From: Clostridium homopropionicum DSM 5847
GTDB lineage: Bacteria; Bacillota; Clostridia; Clostridiales; Clostridiaceae
DNA length: 64,000 bases
Direction of reading: 5' to 3'
NCBI RefSeq assembly: GCF_001263795.1
Contig: NZ_LHUR01000027.1
Location: forward strand, 124,001-188,000
Positions 28,087 to 36,638 of this stretch are shown here, one piece after another. Both the position numbers and the translations under genes were made by a program. The notes below the pieces were generated by a model. That model saw only the letters and a program-made list of their open reading frames with translations, ran no database searches and had not been told where the DNA came from. Positions within the stretch are counted from its first letter, which is position 1. Each line of letters opens with the position of its first letter.

Positions 28087-28812
28087 TTACACATAATCTA
28101 TAGCTTTGGCAGGACATTTGTCAATGGCTAATTTAACTTTTTCATTTTTATCTTCCTTTAATATTTTTTTATTTACTTTTGCCTTTTTATTTTCAAGAAT
28201 AAAATCATCTGGTGATAATCTTGTACATAATCCACAACCAATACAAAAATGTTCATTTACACTTAATATTCCATCTTTATTTTCTTCAGCACTATGAATA
28301 GGTAAATCCTCTTTTTTAACAATTTTTGAAATTATAATTGATATTATTAGAATAGATATAGTAGTTAATACCCATCTTACCAACATAAATTTAGGACCCA
28401 AAAACTTTGATTCATTAGCAAGCATTGGAATCTTAATTACTGCCCAAGCACTTAAGATAATTACTATATTCGCTATACTTGCTCCTTTTTTGATAAGCAT
28501 TTTACAAACAGGAAAAGCTGCATAAATAGGCCCTGCTGAAAAACTGCCTAGCAAAAACGAAAATAGGAATCCTTTCACTCCTGACCCTTCACCTAAAGCA
28601 TTTTGTATTGTGTTTTTAGGAACCCATGCTTCAATAAGTGAAGTTAATAAAAGTATTACTGGCATTATTATAAGCATTTCTTTTACATAATATAGACTAT
28701 TACTAAAAGATTGTATTCCTTTCTCAGGCATAAAAATCATTAAAAATATATACGTAAAGATAACAAGAGTTAAAAATATATTACTTTTTACTTTTTTAAT
28801 TAGTAAACTCAC
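28087..28812 (-). CDS. Permease half (DUF318-like) fused to a ferredoxin domain
   Basis: 241 residues. About five membrane segments (residues 10-175, including LLGSFSAGPIYAAFPVCKML) resemble the C-terminal half of the UPF0718/DUF318 permease family. The last 60 residues form a single 4Fe-4S ferredoxin (CIGCGLCTRLSP, then CPAKAIDYV). The GTG start overlaps the stop of the upstream permease gene by four bases, indicating translational coupling. Substrate unknown. The ferredoxin suggests redox-driven or redox-gated transport. Confidence 0.75.
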   Translation of the reverse strand: MSLLIKKVKSNIFLTLVIFTYIFLMIFMPEKGIQSFSNSLYYVKEMLIIMPVILLLTSLIEAWVPKNTIQNALGEGSGVKGFLFSFLLGSFSAGPIYAAFPVCKMLIKKGASIANIVIILSAWAVIKIPMLANESKFLGPKFMLVRWVLTTISILIISIIISKIVKKEDLPIHSAEENKDGILSVNEHFCIGCGLCTRLSPDDFILENKKAKVNKKILKEDKNEKVKLAIDKCPAKAIDYV

Positions 28813-29291
28813 ATTATCACCCCCATCAAAAGTGCAATAATAACAGCAAATCCCATACTTAATGAATTTCTAGTTAATGCAAACTTAAGTCCAAATTCCC
28901 TTCTTTCAAGAGGAAAAGTAACTATACCAACCATTGTAAGAGTTGTTAAAAATGCAACTGTAGGAACTATACTAGCTCCTGCATTTACAAGTGAACCTAC
29001 TAGTGGGAAAGCAACAAAAGCAGGTATTAAAGTAATGCTGCCTACTACTGTTGAAATAACTGTAGATAACAAAATATTGGATTGACCTAAATACTGTTTT
29101 ATTGTTTCTGGTGGAATAAAAGTAAGTATTAAACCAATGAGAAAAAGTATTCCTATTATTTCTCCTATCATGTTCCTCATCATACCACTTGACATTTTAA
29201 TAGAATTAAAAGTTTTCTTTTTGTCTTTCACTATAGATATTACAAACCAAACTATTGTAATTATCCAAAGGCTTAAAGTAAAAATATCCAC
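28809..29291 (-). CDS. Permease half (DUF318-like)
   Basis: About 160 residues with four membrane segments, including the glycine/proline-rich SITLIPAFVAFPLVGSL. With the next gene it appears to form a complete DUF318-type permease encoded in two parts. The GTG at 29291 is chosen because AAAGGAG lies eight bases upstream; a TTG 18 bases earlier overlaps that site. Divergent from a Crp/Fnr gene that likely controls it. Confidence 0.75.
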   Translation of the reverse strand: MDIFTLSLWIITIVWFVISIVKDKKKTFNSIKMSSGMMRNMIGEIIGILFLIGLILTFIPPETIKQYLGQSNILLSTVISTVVGSITLIPAFVAFPLVGSLVNAGASIVPTVAFLTTLTMVGIVTFPLERREFGLKFALTRNSLSMGFAVIIALLMGVIM

Positions 29292-29350
29292 ATTATTATC
29301 TCCTTTCAATATCTTTACATGAATTATAATTTGTTTTAATATTATAATCA

Positions 29351-29364
29351 GTTACCAAGGTTAC
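29351..29364. promoter_or_regulatory. GTTAC direct half-sites upstream of Crp/Fnr gene 2
   Basis: GTTAC-CAAG-GTTAC: the same half-site and 4-base spacing as the hcp operator, but as a direct rather than inverted repeat. It lies between two divergent genes. Confidence 0.4.
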
Positions 29365-29390
29365 TAATTTTGAAAAAGGAGACATATTTA

Positions 29391-30062
29391 ATGCTAGATT
29401 TTATTTATCTACTTGAACATGTAGATTTGTTTAAAGAACTCTCCCTAAAAGATATTAATGAGTTAATTACTAATGATTCTTTTAATACTGAAACTTATAA
29501 AAAGAACTCTGTAATATATTTTCAAAATGAAAAATGTACAACTCTCGACATAGTTTTAAAAGGGACTATTTCTGTACAAGGAATCGATGATAAAGGTAAT
29601 TATATTTCCATAAGTGATTTCAATATGTGTGACGTTATTGGTGGAAATCTTCTTTTTTCCCATAAAAACTTTTACCCTATGATGGTTTTAGCCAAGACAG
29701 ATGCCACTATTCTTCATATAAAAAAAGACTTAATTCTAAAGCTCTGCCAAAGTAATACTAGTTTTCTAATTAATTTTCTTCAAGCACTCTCAGATAAAAC
29801 CTTAATTCTAACAGAGAAAATAAAAACACTGTCCTTTAAATCCATCAGACAGTGTATTATAGATTATTTAATATACGAAAGATATATTCAAAAGAGTAAT
29901 ATAATAAAATTGACCTTAACAAAAAAACAACTAGCAGAAAAATTTGGAGTACAAAGACCTTCTCTGTCACGTGAACTAAATAAAATGCGAAAAGAAGGTT
30001 TAATAACATATGATGCACATTCAATTAAAATATTAAACGAAACCGCATTAAACAATTATTAG
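29391..30062 (+). CDS. Crp/Fnr family regulator
   Basis: 223 residues: N-terminal effector domain (YKKNSVIYFQNEKCTTLDIV) and a C-terminal winged helix (TKKQLAEKFGVQRPSLSREL). It is similar in build to the HcpR-like regulator at 27.3 kb and likewise lacks an obvious Fnr cysteine cluster. The ATG at 29391 follows AAAGGAGA by eight bases; a TTG further up is ignored. Divergent from the split permease operon. Confidence 0.88.
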   Translation: MLDFIYLLEHVDLFKELSLKDINELITNDSFNTETYKKNSVIYFQNEKCTTLDIVLKGTISVQGIDDKGNYISISDFNMCDVIGGNLLFSHKNFYPMMVLAKTDATILHIKKDLILKLCQSNTSFLINFLQALSDKTLILTEKIKTLSFKSIRQCIIDYLIYERYIQKSNIIKLTLTKKQLAEKFGVQRPSLSRELNKMRKEGLITYDAHSIKILNETALNNY

Positions 30063-30114
30063 CTTCTAATTAACTTAATATACCACAAGGAAGATAATAG
30101 TGAACTAAAAAAAG

Positions 30115-30151
30115 AATGAATAAAGCCATGCAACGCACGGCTTTATTCATT
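30115..30151. terminator. Bidirectional terminator at the adhE 3' end
   Basis: AATAAAGCC/GGCTTTATT arms. The 37 bases are the reverse complement, with one change, of the hairpin at 17187-17223. It overlaps the adhE stop and also serves the convergent Crp/Fnr gene. Confidence 0.9.
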
Positions 30152-32780
30152 ACTTTTTCTTTGTTTCTTTAGTTGTTGAAATATCTTTAAGAGTAGAAGG
30201 TTTATCAAAAACATTAATGTATATTTGCTTAAGTTCGCTTATCAATGGATATCTTGGATTAGCTCCTGTACATTGATCGTCAAAAGCTTTTTCTGCCATG
30301 TCATCAAGAGTTTCATAGAATTTTTCTTCTGTAACTCCAAATTCTTTTATAGTCATTGGTATATTTACTTTTGCTTTTAGCTCATCTATAGCTTTAATTA
30401 ACAATTGAACCTTTTCATCATCTGTTCTTCCACCTAGTGCTAAGAAGTCAGCAATCTTAGCATATCTAGCTTTAGAATTTGGATATTTATATTGAGCAAA
30501 GGCAGCTTGTTTTCTTGGGTCATCTACTGCATTGAATTTTATAACTTCATTTATTAATAATCCATTTGCAATTCCGTGTGGCACGTGGTGTTGAGCTCCT
30601 AATTTATGTGCTAATGAGTGGCAGATTCCTAGGAATGCATTAGCAAATGCCATACCAGCGATACATGAAGCATGTGCCATTTTTTCTCTTGCCTCTTTAT
30701 TAGTTGTACCTTCATTATATGCTAATGGTAGATATTTAAATATTAATTCTAAAGCTTCTAAGGCTAAGCCATTAGTGAATTCAGAAGCCATTATTGATAC
30801 ATAAGCTTCAATAGCATGAGTTAAAGCATCTATACCAGAGGCAGCTGTTAAGCTTCTTGGCATACCCATCATTAATTCAGCGTCAACTATTGCCATATTT
30901 GGAGTTAATGCATAGTCTGCTAATGGATATTTAGATCCTGTTTTTTCATCAGTAATAACTGCGAAAGGAGTAACTTCTGAACCAGTACCAGCTGATGTTG
31001 CTACTGATATCATCATAGCTTTTTCGCCCATCTTAGGGAATGAGAATACTCTCTTTCTTATATCCATAAATCTCATAGCAAGATCTTCGAAGGCTACTTC
31101 TGGATGCTCGTACATTACCCACATAATCTTAGCAGCATCCATTGCTGATCCGCCACCAACAGCTATAATTGTGTCTGGTTCAAAACTTAATAATTGTTCA
31201 GCACCTTTTTTAGCTGTAGCCAAAGTTGGATCTGGTTCTACATCTGTGAATATTTTATAAGCAACACCTATTTCATCAAGGACTTTTGTAACTTTATCAA
31301 CGTATCCTAATTGATAAAGCACTTTGTCAGTTACTATAAATGCTTTCTTTTTATTTAAGTCTTTAAGTTCTTTTAATGCAACTGGAAGACATCCATATTT
31401 GAAATATACCTTCTCAGGGACTCTAAACCAAAGCATATTTTCTCTCCTCTCAGCTACACTTTTAACATTTATTAAATGTTGTGGTCCAACGTTTTCAGAT
31501 ACGGAGTTTCCACCCCATGAACCACAGCCTAAGGTTAAAGAAGGATTCAATTTAAAGTTATATAAATCACCTATAGCACCATGAGATGAAGGAGTATTTA
31601 TTAATGTTCTAGCAGTCTTCATAATTCCTGAGAATTTTGATATTTTGTCTTTCCCCTTCATTTCATCTACATATAATGATGAAGTATGCCCAATTCCACC
31701 TTGTTCAACAAGTGTTACAGCTTTTGAAAGTGCATCATCAAAGTTTTTACCTTTGTATAAAGCTAAAATAGGAGATAATTTTTCATGTGCAAATGGCTCT
31801 TCAAGTCCAACTGACTCTACTTCACCAATAAGAACTTTAGCTGTTTTAGGAACTGTTACTCCAGCAAGCTCAGCTATTTTATAAGCAGGTTTTCCAACAA
31901 TTTTAGGATTCAAAGCACCATTTACTAATATCACACTTCCAACCTTAGCAACTTCATCTTTCTTTAAGATATAAGCACCTCTATCCTCAAATTCTTTTTT
32001 CAGATCATTATATACTGAATCAACTGCAATAACTGATTGCTCAGAAGCACAGATTGTACCATTATCGAAAGTCTTTGAAAGAAGTATTGAATTTACAGCC
32101 ATTTTAACATCAGCTGAGTCATCAATTACAGCTGGTGTATTACCAGGACCAACTCCTAAAGCTGGTTTACTTGAGGAGTATGCAGCTTTAACCATTCCAG
32201 GGCCACCTGTTGCAAGGGTTATATCCGCTTCTTTCATTACTATTCCTGAAATCTCAATTGTTGGTTCATCTATCCATGCAATTATTCCTTCTGGAGCTCC
32301 AGCTTTAACAGCTGCCTCAAGTACTGTTTTAGCCGCTGCTATAGTTGAATTTTTTGCACTTGGATGTGGAGAAATTATGATACCATTTCTAGTTTTCAAA
32401 GCTATTAAAGCTTTGAATATAGCAGTTGATGTTGGATTAGTTGTTGGGACAACAGCAGCTATAACTCCTATTGGTTCTGCAATTTTAGTAATTCCAAAAG
32501 CCTCGTCTCTTTCAATAACATCACAAGTCTTTAAATCTTTAAATTTGTTGTAAATATACTCCGAAGCAAAATGATTTTTAATAACCTTATCCTCAACTAT
32601 CCCCATTCCAGTTTCTTCTGCGGCCATTTTTGCAAGTGGTATTCTAGCATTATTTGCTGCTATAGCAGCTTGTTTAAATATTTCATCAACTTGTTCTTGA
32701 GTGTAAGTAGCAAATTTCTTTTGAGCAGCTCTTACCTCAGCTAATTTTTGCATTAATTCGTCAACATTTGTCACTTTCAT
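30150..32780 (-). CDS. adhE: Bifunctional aldehyde/alcohol dehydrogenase AdhE
   Basis: Spirosome-forming enzyme that converts acetyl-CoA (or butyryl-CoA) to the alcohol in two NADH steps. The N-terminal aldehyde dehydrogenase (about 1-440) has the nucleophilic cysteine in NGTICASEQS and the cofactor motif GPGMVKAAYSS. The C-terminal iron alcohol dehydrogenase (about 450-865) has GGGSAMDAAK and the metal-binding DALTHAIEAYVS and CHSLAHKLGAQHHVPHG. 876 residues, normal. The ATG at 32780 follows AGAGGGG by seven bases; an upstream in-frame ATG is rejected. The upstream gap has a cre-like site, and a divergent AraC gene may control it. Confidence 0.97.
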   Translation of the reverse strand: MKVTNVDELMQKLAEVRAAQKKFATYTQEQVDEIFKQAAIAANNARIPLAKMAAEETGMGIVEDKVIKNHFASEYIYNKFKDLKTCDVIERDEAFGITKIAEPIGVIAAVVPTTNPTSTAIFKALIALKTRNGIIISPHPSAKNSTIAAAKTVLEAAVKAGAPEGIIAWIDEPTIEISGIVMKEADITLATGGPGMVKAAYSSSKPALGVGPGNTPAVIDDSADVKMAVNSILLSKTFDNGTICASEQSVIAVDSVYNDLKKEFEDRGAYILKKDEVAKVGSVILVNGALNPKIVGKPAYKIAELAGVTVPKTAKVLIGEVESVGLEEPFAHEKLSPILALYKGKNFDDALSKAVTLVEQGGIGHTSSLYVDEMKGKDKISKFSGIMKTARTLINTPSSHGAIGDLYNFKLNPSLTLGCGSWGGNSVSENVGPQHLINVKSVAERRENMLWFRVPEKVYFKYGCLPVALKELKDLNKKKAFIVTDKVLYQLGYVDKVTKVLDEIGVAYKIFTDVEPDPTLATAKKGAEQLLSFEPDTIIAVGGGSAMDAAKIMWVMYEHPEVAFEDLAMRFMDIRKRVFSFPKMGEKAMMISVATSAGTGSEVTPFAVITDEKTGSKYPLADYALTPNMAIVDAELMMGMPRSLTAASGIDALTHAIEAYVSIMASEFTNGLALEALELIFKYLPLAYNEGTTNKEAREKMAHASCIAGMAFANAFLGICHSLAHKLGAQHHVPHGIANGLLINEVIKFNAVDDPRKQAAFAQYKYPNSKARYAKIADFLALGGRTDDEKVQLLIKAIDELKAKVNIPMTIKEFGVTEEKFYETLDDMAEKAFDDQCTGANPRYPLISELKQIYINVFDKPSTLKDISTTKETKKK

Positions 32781-32859
32781 AATTTTACCCCTCTTTCTCA
32801 TTTTTTAATAAATATACAGAAAAAGCTATTTTGATGTTAATATAGAAATCAGCTAAAGG

Positions 32860-32873
32860 TTAAACGTTTTCAA
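32860..32873 (-). promoter_or_regulatory. cre-like (CcpA) site upstream of adhE
   Basis: TGAAAACGTTTAAC on the minus strand matches 12 of 14 positions of the catabolite-response consensus. It lies about 85 bases before the adhE start. Inference from consensus only. Confidence 0.4.
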
Positions 32874-33024
32874 ACTTATCAACACTATCTGTATATCATA
32901 TTTACTTCTCTTAGAGCTTTTATTTTTGATTACCACATATTTTATGATTTAATATTATCAGTTTATTTTTTTTAAAACTAATTCATTTTTAATAAAAATA
33001 TCTGATTTTTAAATAAATCAAAAA

Positions 33025-33056
33025 ATCAGCTCTTTTTTAATTAAATTAAAGCTGAT
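33025..33056. promoter_or_regulatory. ATCAGCT inverted repeat before the AraC gene
   Basis: ATCAGCT (33025-33031) and AGCTGAT (33050-33056) are separated by 18 bases. A third ATCAGCT lies at 32849-32855 on the adhE side. Candidate binding sites for the AraC-type regulator. Confidence 0.4.
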
Positions 33057-33097
33057 ATAATAAAATTAATAATTTCTAACGTAAATGGGGGATAATT

Positions 33098-33961
33098 ATG
33101 AATAAATTTGACAGAAGAACAGAGTTGATACATGGATTAGAAACCAATTATTTACGTGTTTTATATTATGATTTTAATGATAAATATAAAGGTGAATATA
33201 AATCATATGAATCCAGTAGATTATGTACTATTATTGATGGGGAAAAAAAAGTTAAAATTAATAATGATAACGTTTTCACATATAATGATAAAGAATTCAT
33301 AATTCTGCCACCTAATTCTACTGTAAATTTAGAAATAAATACTCCTACCAAAGCCTTAGTTTTTGAAATATACAATTCATTAATAGATTCTGTTACTAAG
33401 AAAGTTTGTATGGAATTTGAAAACGATTTAAATTGTGATATAAAAAAACATATACTTTATGAAAAGGTTAATCCTATTATCCATAATTCTATTCAAAGAA
33501 TTCTTAATACTGCTTTAAGCAATGAAAAAAACAAGGAATTTTTAGTGGATTTATATGCACAAGAAATGGCTTATAATCTTATTAAAATTAAAAGTGTTCA
33601 TGATATGCTTAATATTAATTCAAATAATTTCATTCATCTTTCAATAAAAATTATGCATGAGAACATTTCAGAAGGTATTACAATTTCTGAAATTGCCTAC
33701 GCTTTGAATATGTCCCCTGCAAATTTTTCCGCTAAATTTAAAAAAGTAATTGGAGTATCTCCAAATGAATATTTTAAAAATTTAAAACTTTTAGAAGCTA
33801 AGAAAATGCTGAAAGTGAAAAATGTTACAGAAGTAGCCTATGATCTAGGCTACGATAATATTTCTTATTTTATAGGTTTGTTTAAAGATAGGTTTGGAAT
33901 TACACCTAAACAATATATTCTAAATGAAAGTAATGAAAAATATATTAAGCGGAAATTTTAA
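33098..33961 (+). CDS. AraC family transcriptional regulator
   Basis: 287 residues: an N-terminal cupin-like sensing region and a C-terminal double helix-turn-helix (GITISEIAYALNMSPANFSA, then GVSPNEYFKNLKLLEAKKML and VAYDLGYDNISYFIGLFKDR). The second helix pair and FGITPKQY are textbook AraC. Divergent from adhE across 315 bases with repeated ATCAGCT motifs, so control of adhE or itself is likely but unproved. GGGGG before the ATG. Confidence 0.9.
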   Translation: MNKFDRRTELIHGLETNYLRVLYYDFNDKYKGEYKSYESSRLCTIIDGEKKVKINNDNVFTYNDKEFIILPPNSTVNLEINTPTKALVFEIYNSLIDSVTKKVCMEFENDLNCDIKKHILYEKVNPIIHNSIQRILNTALSNEKNKEFLVDLYAQEMAYNLIKIKSVHDMLNINSNNFIHLSIKIMHENISEGITISEIAYALNMSPANFSAKFKKVIGVSPNEYFKNLKLLEAKKMLKVKNVTEVAYDLGYDNISYFIGLFKDRFGITPKQYILNESNEKYIKRKF

Positions 33962-33973
33962 GTAACATATAGA

Positions 33974-34573
33974 CTAAATTTTTAAAATATCAACATTTTT
34001 TCTTATAAACTCAACTATAATTGGATCATACATTTTGCTTTTATTTCTTATTATCTCATTTATACTTTCTTCAAAGCTTAGAGACTTTCTGTAAGGTCTA
34101 TTAGATGTCATAGCATCTATTGAATCACACACCGCAATTATCCTAGATCCAAAGGGTATTTCATCTTTTGCTATACCCTTTGGATATCCCTGACCATCCC
34201 ATCTTTCATGGTGATAAAGGACAATTTCACTTATTGTTTTTAGGTACTTTGATTTGCATAATATTTCGTATCCTATAGTTGAGTGCATTTTTACACATTC
34301 ATATTCTTGAGATGATAATTTTCCTTCTTTATTTAATATGATATCAGGTATGCCAATTTTTCCAATATCATGTAAGTGAGCAGCAATATGAATTTCTTCT
34401 AGTTCCATCCCCCTATATCCTAACCCCTTTCCTAAGGAATAACTCATATCTGCAACTCTATCAGAATGACCTTTAGTATAGTAATCTTTTGCTTCCAAGG
34501 CTGCAACTAAGCTTTCAATAATATCATGATAAAACTTGTTTTCTTCATACTTATATAAATTTACACTTCTCAT
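33974..34573 (-). CDS. HD-GYP phosphodiesterase
   Basis: 199 residues, a lone HD-GYP domain. The metal-binding and signature residues are all present: His36, His68-Asp69 (HDIGKIGIPD), His97, His121-His122 (HHERWDGQGYP, with GYP at 129-131), and CDSIDAMTSNRPYR. It should degrade c-di-GMP or a related cyclic dinucleotide. No sensor domain is attached. It is convergent with and only 12 bases from the AraC gene. It complements the cyclase at 24 kb. Confidence 0.93.
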   Translation of the reverse strand: MRSVNLYKYEENKFYHDIIESLVAALEAKDYYTKGHSDRVADMSYSLGKGLGYRGMELEEIHIAAHLHDIGKIGIPDIILNKEGKLSSQEYECVKMHSTIGYEILCKSKYLKTISEIVLYHHERWDGQGYPKGIAKDEIPFGSRIIAVCDSIDAMTSNRPYRKSLSFEESINEIIRNKSKMYDPIIVEFIRKNVDILKI

Positions 34574-34695
34574 AATTATTTCCTTTTACACAATTAATTC
34601 TAATAAAAAATATACCCCCAATTATATAGTTTGCATTCATAAAACCACCTTATTAAATAATAATAATTCATGCCAAGCCAAAGCCACTTTTACGT

Positions 34696-34986
34696 TTAAC
34701 ATACTTCAACTTCTAACTGCTTTAAGGTTTCTTCAAGAGAACTACCGCTGCTTGTATGGCATCTGACTACATGTATTCTTTTTCTTTTAGCTTCTTTCAC
34801 TGCTGTAAGTACCATCTTATGAGATACTGTACTTGTTAATAAAATTATTGCATCTGGTGCCCCTATAATCTTATTAAACCTTGCTGGCATTTGTGTAAAC
34901 ACCTTTATTCTATGACCATGCTTATCTGCTATAGACTTATACTCATCTTGCATTCTTTCATGTCCACCTACTAAAACAATACTCAT
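34696..34986 (-). CDS. DUF2325 domain protein
   Basis: 96 residues with the DUF2325 outline: MSIVLVGGHERMQDEYKSIA at the start, a Rossmann-like core (APDAIILLTSTVSHKM) and a C-terminal VVRCHTSSGSSLEETL. The family often accompanies iron-transport or hemerythrin genes. Here it is 20 bases downstream of a small membrane protein gene that has a Fur box, so it belongs to an iron-responsive operon. GGAGGG precedes the ATG. Confidence 0.85.
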   Translation of the reverse strand: MSIVLVGGHERMQDEYKSIADKHGHRIKVFTQMPARFNKIIGAPDAIILLTSTVSHKMVLTAVKEAKRKRIHVVRCHTSSGSSLEETLKQLEVEVC

Positions 34987-35006
34987 ACTTACCCTCCATT
35001 CATTAT

Positions 35007-35174
35007 TTATGTTAATGATGTATTTGACACTGAAGTTTTAGTGTTTTTTCTCAACGAATATACTAAAAATATCACTAACAAAACTGATATAAGCACTGAC
35101 GGAATAAACCCAGTTGCTAATTTGCCATAAACCACTATAGTTCCAAGTTGATTAATTAACATAGATAATGGCAT
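35007..35174 (-). CDS. 55-residue membrane protein under a Fur box
   Basis: ATG at 35174 with AAAGGAGA seven bases upstream. The product has a short polar start (MPLSMLINQLGTIVVYG), one or two hydrophobic segments (FIPSVLISVLLVIFLVYSL) and a basic, Ser/Thr-rich tail. I do not recognise a family; FeoB-associated small proteins are a possible comparison, but the usual cysteines are missing. A consensus promoter covered by a near-perfect Fur box drives it, and DUF2325 follows by 20 bases. Confidence 0.7.
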   Translation of the reverse strand: MPLSMLINQLGTIVVYGKLATGFIPSVLISVLLVIFLVYSLRKNTKTSVSNTSLT

Positions 35175-35211
35175 ATACTTATCTCCTTTTGATTTATATT
35201 CTTAATATCTA

Positions 35212-35236
35212 AATGATAATGAATTTCATTATCATT
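35212..35236. promoter_or_regulatory. Fur box
   Basis: AATGATAATGAATTTCATTATCATT is a 25-base inverted repeat, perfect except at its centre, and close to the classic GATAATGATAATCATTATC Fur consensus (described in halves: AATGATAATGA / TCATTATCATT). It overlaps the -10 box of the operon promoter. Confidence 0.88.
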
Positions 35237-35262
35237 ATATAGTTTTTTCTTTTTTTTGTCAA
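35234..35262 (-). promoter_or_regulatory. Consensus promoter of the Fur-box operon
   Basis: TTGACA (35262-35257), 17-base spacer, TATAAT (35239-35234). Fur binding would cover the -10 box and repress under iron sufficiency. Confidence 0.8.
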
Positions 35263-35382
35263 TAAATTTTTATCTAATTTTCCAAGAAAGTTTTGTCTGT
35301 GATAATTCCTAATTTTCTCGAAAATATTAATACTTCTCCCATATAGAAAAATCTTGTCAAATTTTTTAAGCAATAAAAAAAG

Positions 35383-35401
35383 CAGGGGTATAAATTCCCT
35401 G
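35383..35401 (-). terminator. Terminator after the hemerythrin gene
   Basis: CAGGG/CCCTG stem followed in the minus direction by GCTTTTTTTATTG. Same AACAGGGAA...CCCCTG core as the hairpins at 3.0 and 41.9 kb. Confidence 0.75.
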
Positions 35402-35459
35402 TTAGTGATTTTCTATAATATATCATACTGTGTAAATATCATTCTTTTTTACAAATTTT

Positions 35460-35867
35460 TTAACCTAATAATGGATATAATTCTTTTTCTTCTCTATCTA
35501 TTCTACTTGATAAGGCCTCAAAAATTTTTTCTGTATCTTTATTAAATTCTACAATATTCTGTTTGACTTTATTAACTGTATTATATTTTGATTTATAATC
35601 TTCGTATGCTTTTGAAACTTCCTTCATTTCTTCGCTGTATTTTACACCGAATGCATTTAGTGTTGTATCTGGGCTGCTTGATAGAAAAGGATATAAATAC
35701 TTATCTTCATTCAACAAATGTATTTTTAATTTCCCAGTGATAGTATTTATATTTTTAACAATTTGATCTAAATTTTGTTCTACAGTAGAACTTGTAATAT
35801 TATTCAATATATAATTTGCTAAATTCATAACCTCATTATGCTGTCTTTTTAAATTTGAAATATCCAT
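35460..35867 (-). CDS. Hemerythrin-like HHE domain protein
   Basis: 135 residues, four-helix bundle expected to hold a di-iron centre for O2, NO or iron handling. Ligand-type residues are seen in LKRQHNEVM, LKIHLLNEDKYLYPFL and the C-terminal REEKELYPLL. The C-terminal His often found before xxExxLYP is replaced here (DREEKELYP), which could weaken one ligand. It has its own ribosome site (AAGGAGAG) and terminator. Together with the nearby Fur-box operon it fits an iron/oxygen stress group. Confidence 0.85.
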   Translation of the reverse strand: MDISNLKRQHNEVMNLANYILNNITSSTVEQNLDQIVKNINTITGKLKIHLLNEDKYLYPFLSSSPDTTLNAFGVKYSEEMKEVSKAYEDYKSKYNTVNKVKQNIVEFNKDTEKIFEALSSRIDREEKELYPLLG

Positions 35868-35978
35868 AATTATCTCTCCTTGTTTTTTCCTTTATTTTCT
35901 ACTATATTAGCACATGAAATTCTGAATTTCCGTAGCTTATGTTACCAATTATAATAATATTGGTTCATAGTAACTAAT

Positions 35979-36557
35979 TTATCGCTTAGTAGAAGCCCTC
36001 TCAATACAAATAAGTTCTGGTGGATTATTTATTTGATTTGTAAAGCTAAGCTTCACCACATTATATTCTTTTTGATTTAAGCCTGAAGTAAGCTCTTCAA
36101 GTGCTGCCTTTTCTTCTTTTCCCTTTTCATGCCCAGGATATATTACCAATAAAATAATGCCATTTATATCAAGTATATCTAAACACTTTTTTACTGCTTC
36201 TACTGTAGTTTCTTTCTCTGTAGTAATTTCATGGTTTCCTTTAGGTAAATATCCTAAATTGAATATAATTAGTTTTACCTTTTGCTTTACATATTTATCA
36301 ATATTTTCATGTCCATCAAGTATTAGCTCTGCCCTGTCAAGAAAATTTAATTTTAAAAGCTTATTTCTGGTATTTATAATTGCACTTTCCTGAATATCAA
36401 AGGCATAAACCTTGCTATTTTCTCCAACTAAGCTACATAAAAATGCTGTATCATTTCCATTTCCCATAGTACAATCTACAGCAATGTCTCCATCTTTCAA
36501 TTTTAATTCACATATTTTTTTCGATATTTCAACAGCATTCATAAATATATTTTTCAT
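35979..36557 (-). CDS. mnmM: MnmM-like (YtqB family) methyltransferase
   Basis: 192-residue class I SAM methyltransferase: SAM loop VDCTMGNGNDTAFL, acidic end AFDIQESA, catalytic-region motif IIFNLGYLPKGNHEITT, and a C-terminal PPELICIERA. This matches the YtqB family, shown in Bacillus to be the tRNA wobble-uridine methyltransferase MnmM. The ATG is 14 bases from AGGGGG, a loose spacing. Single gene. Confidence 0.82.
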   Translation of the reverse strand: MKNIFMNAVEISKKICELKLKDGDIAVDCTMGNGNDTAFLCSLVGENSKVYAFDIQESAIINTRNKLLKLNFLDRAELILDGHENIDKYVKQKVKLIIFNLGYLPKGNHEITTEKETTVEAVKKCLDILDINGIILLVIYPGHEKGKEEKAALEELTSGLNQKEYNVVKLSFTNQINNPPELICIERASTKR

Positions 36558-36638
36558 AATATGGCAGCAATCCCCCTATTCTATATGATATTGTATCAAC
36601 ATTTCTAATGATTTTACAAAAGGTTCTAAAATATGTTT

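Noticed and set aside
32781-33097. Rex (NADH-responsive) operator before adhE
   Set aside because: No TTGTTAA-N4-TTAACAA-like site is present; only a weak TGTTAAT half.
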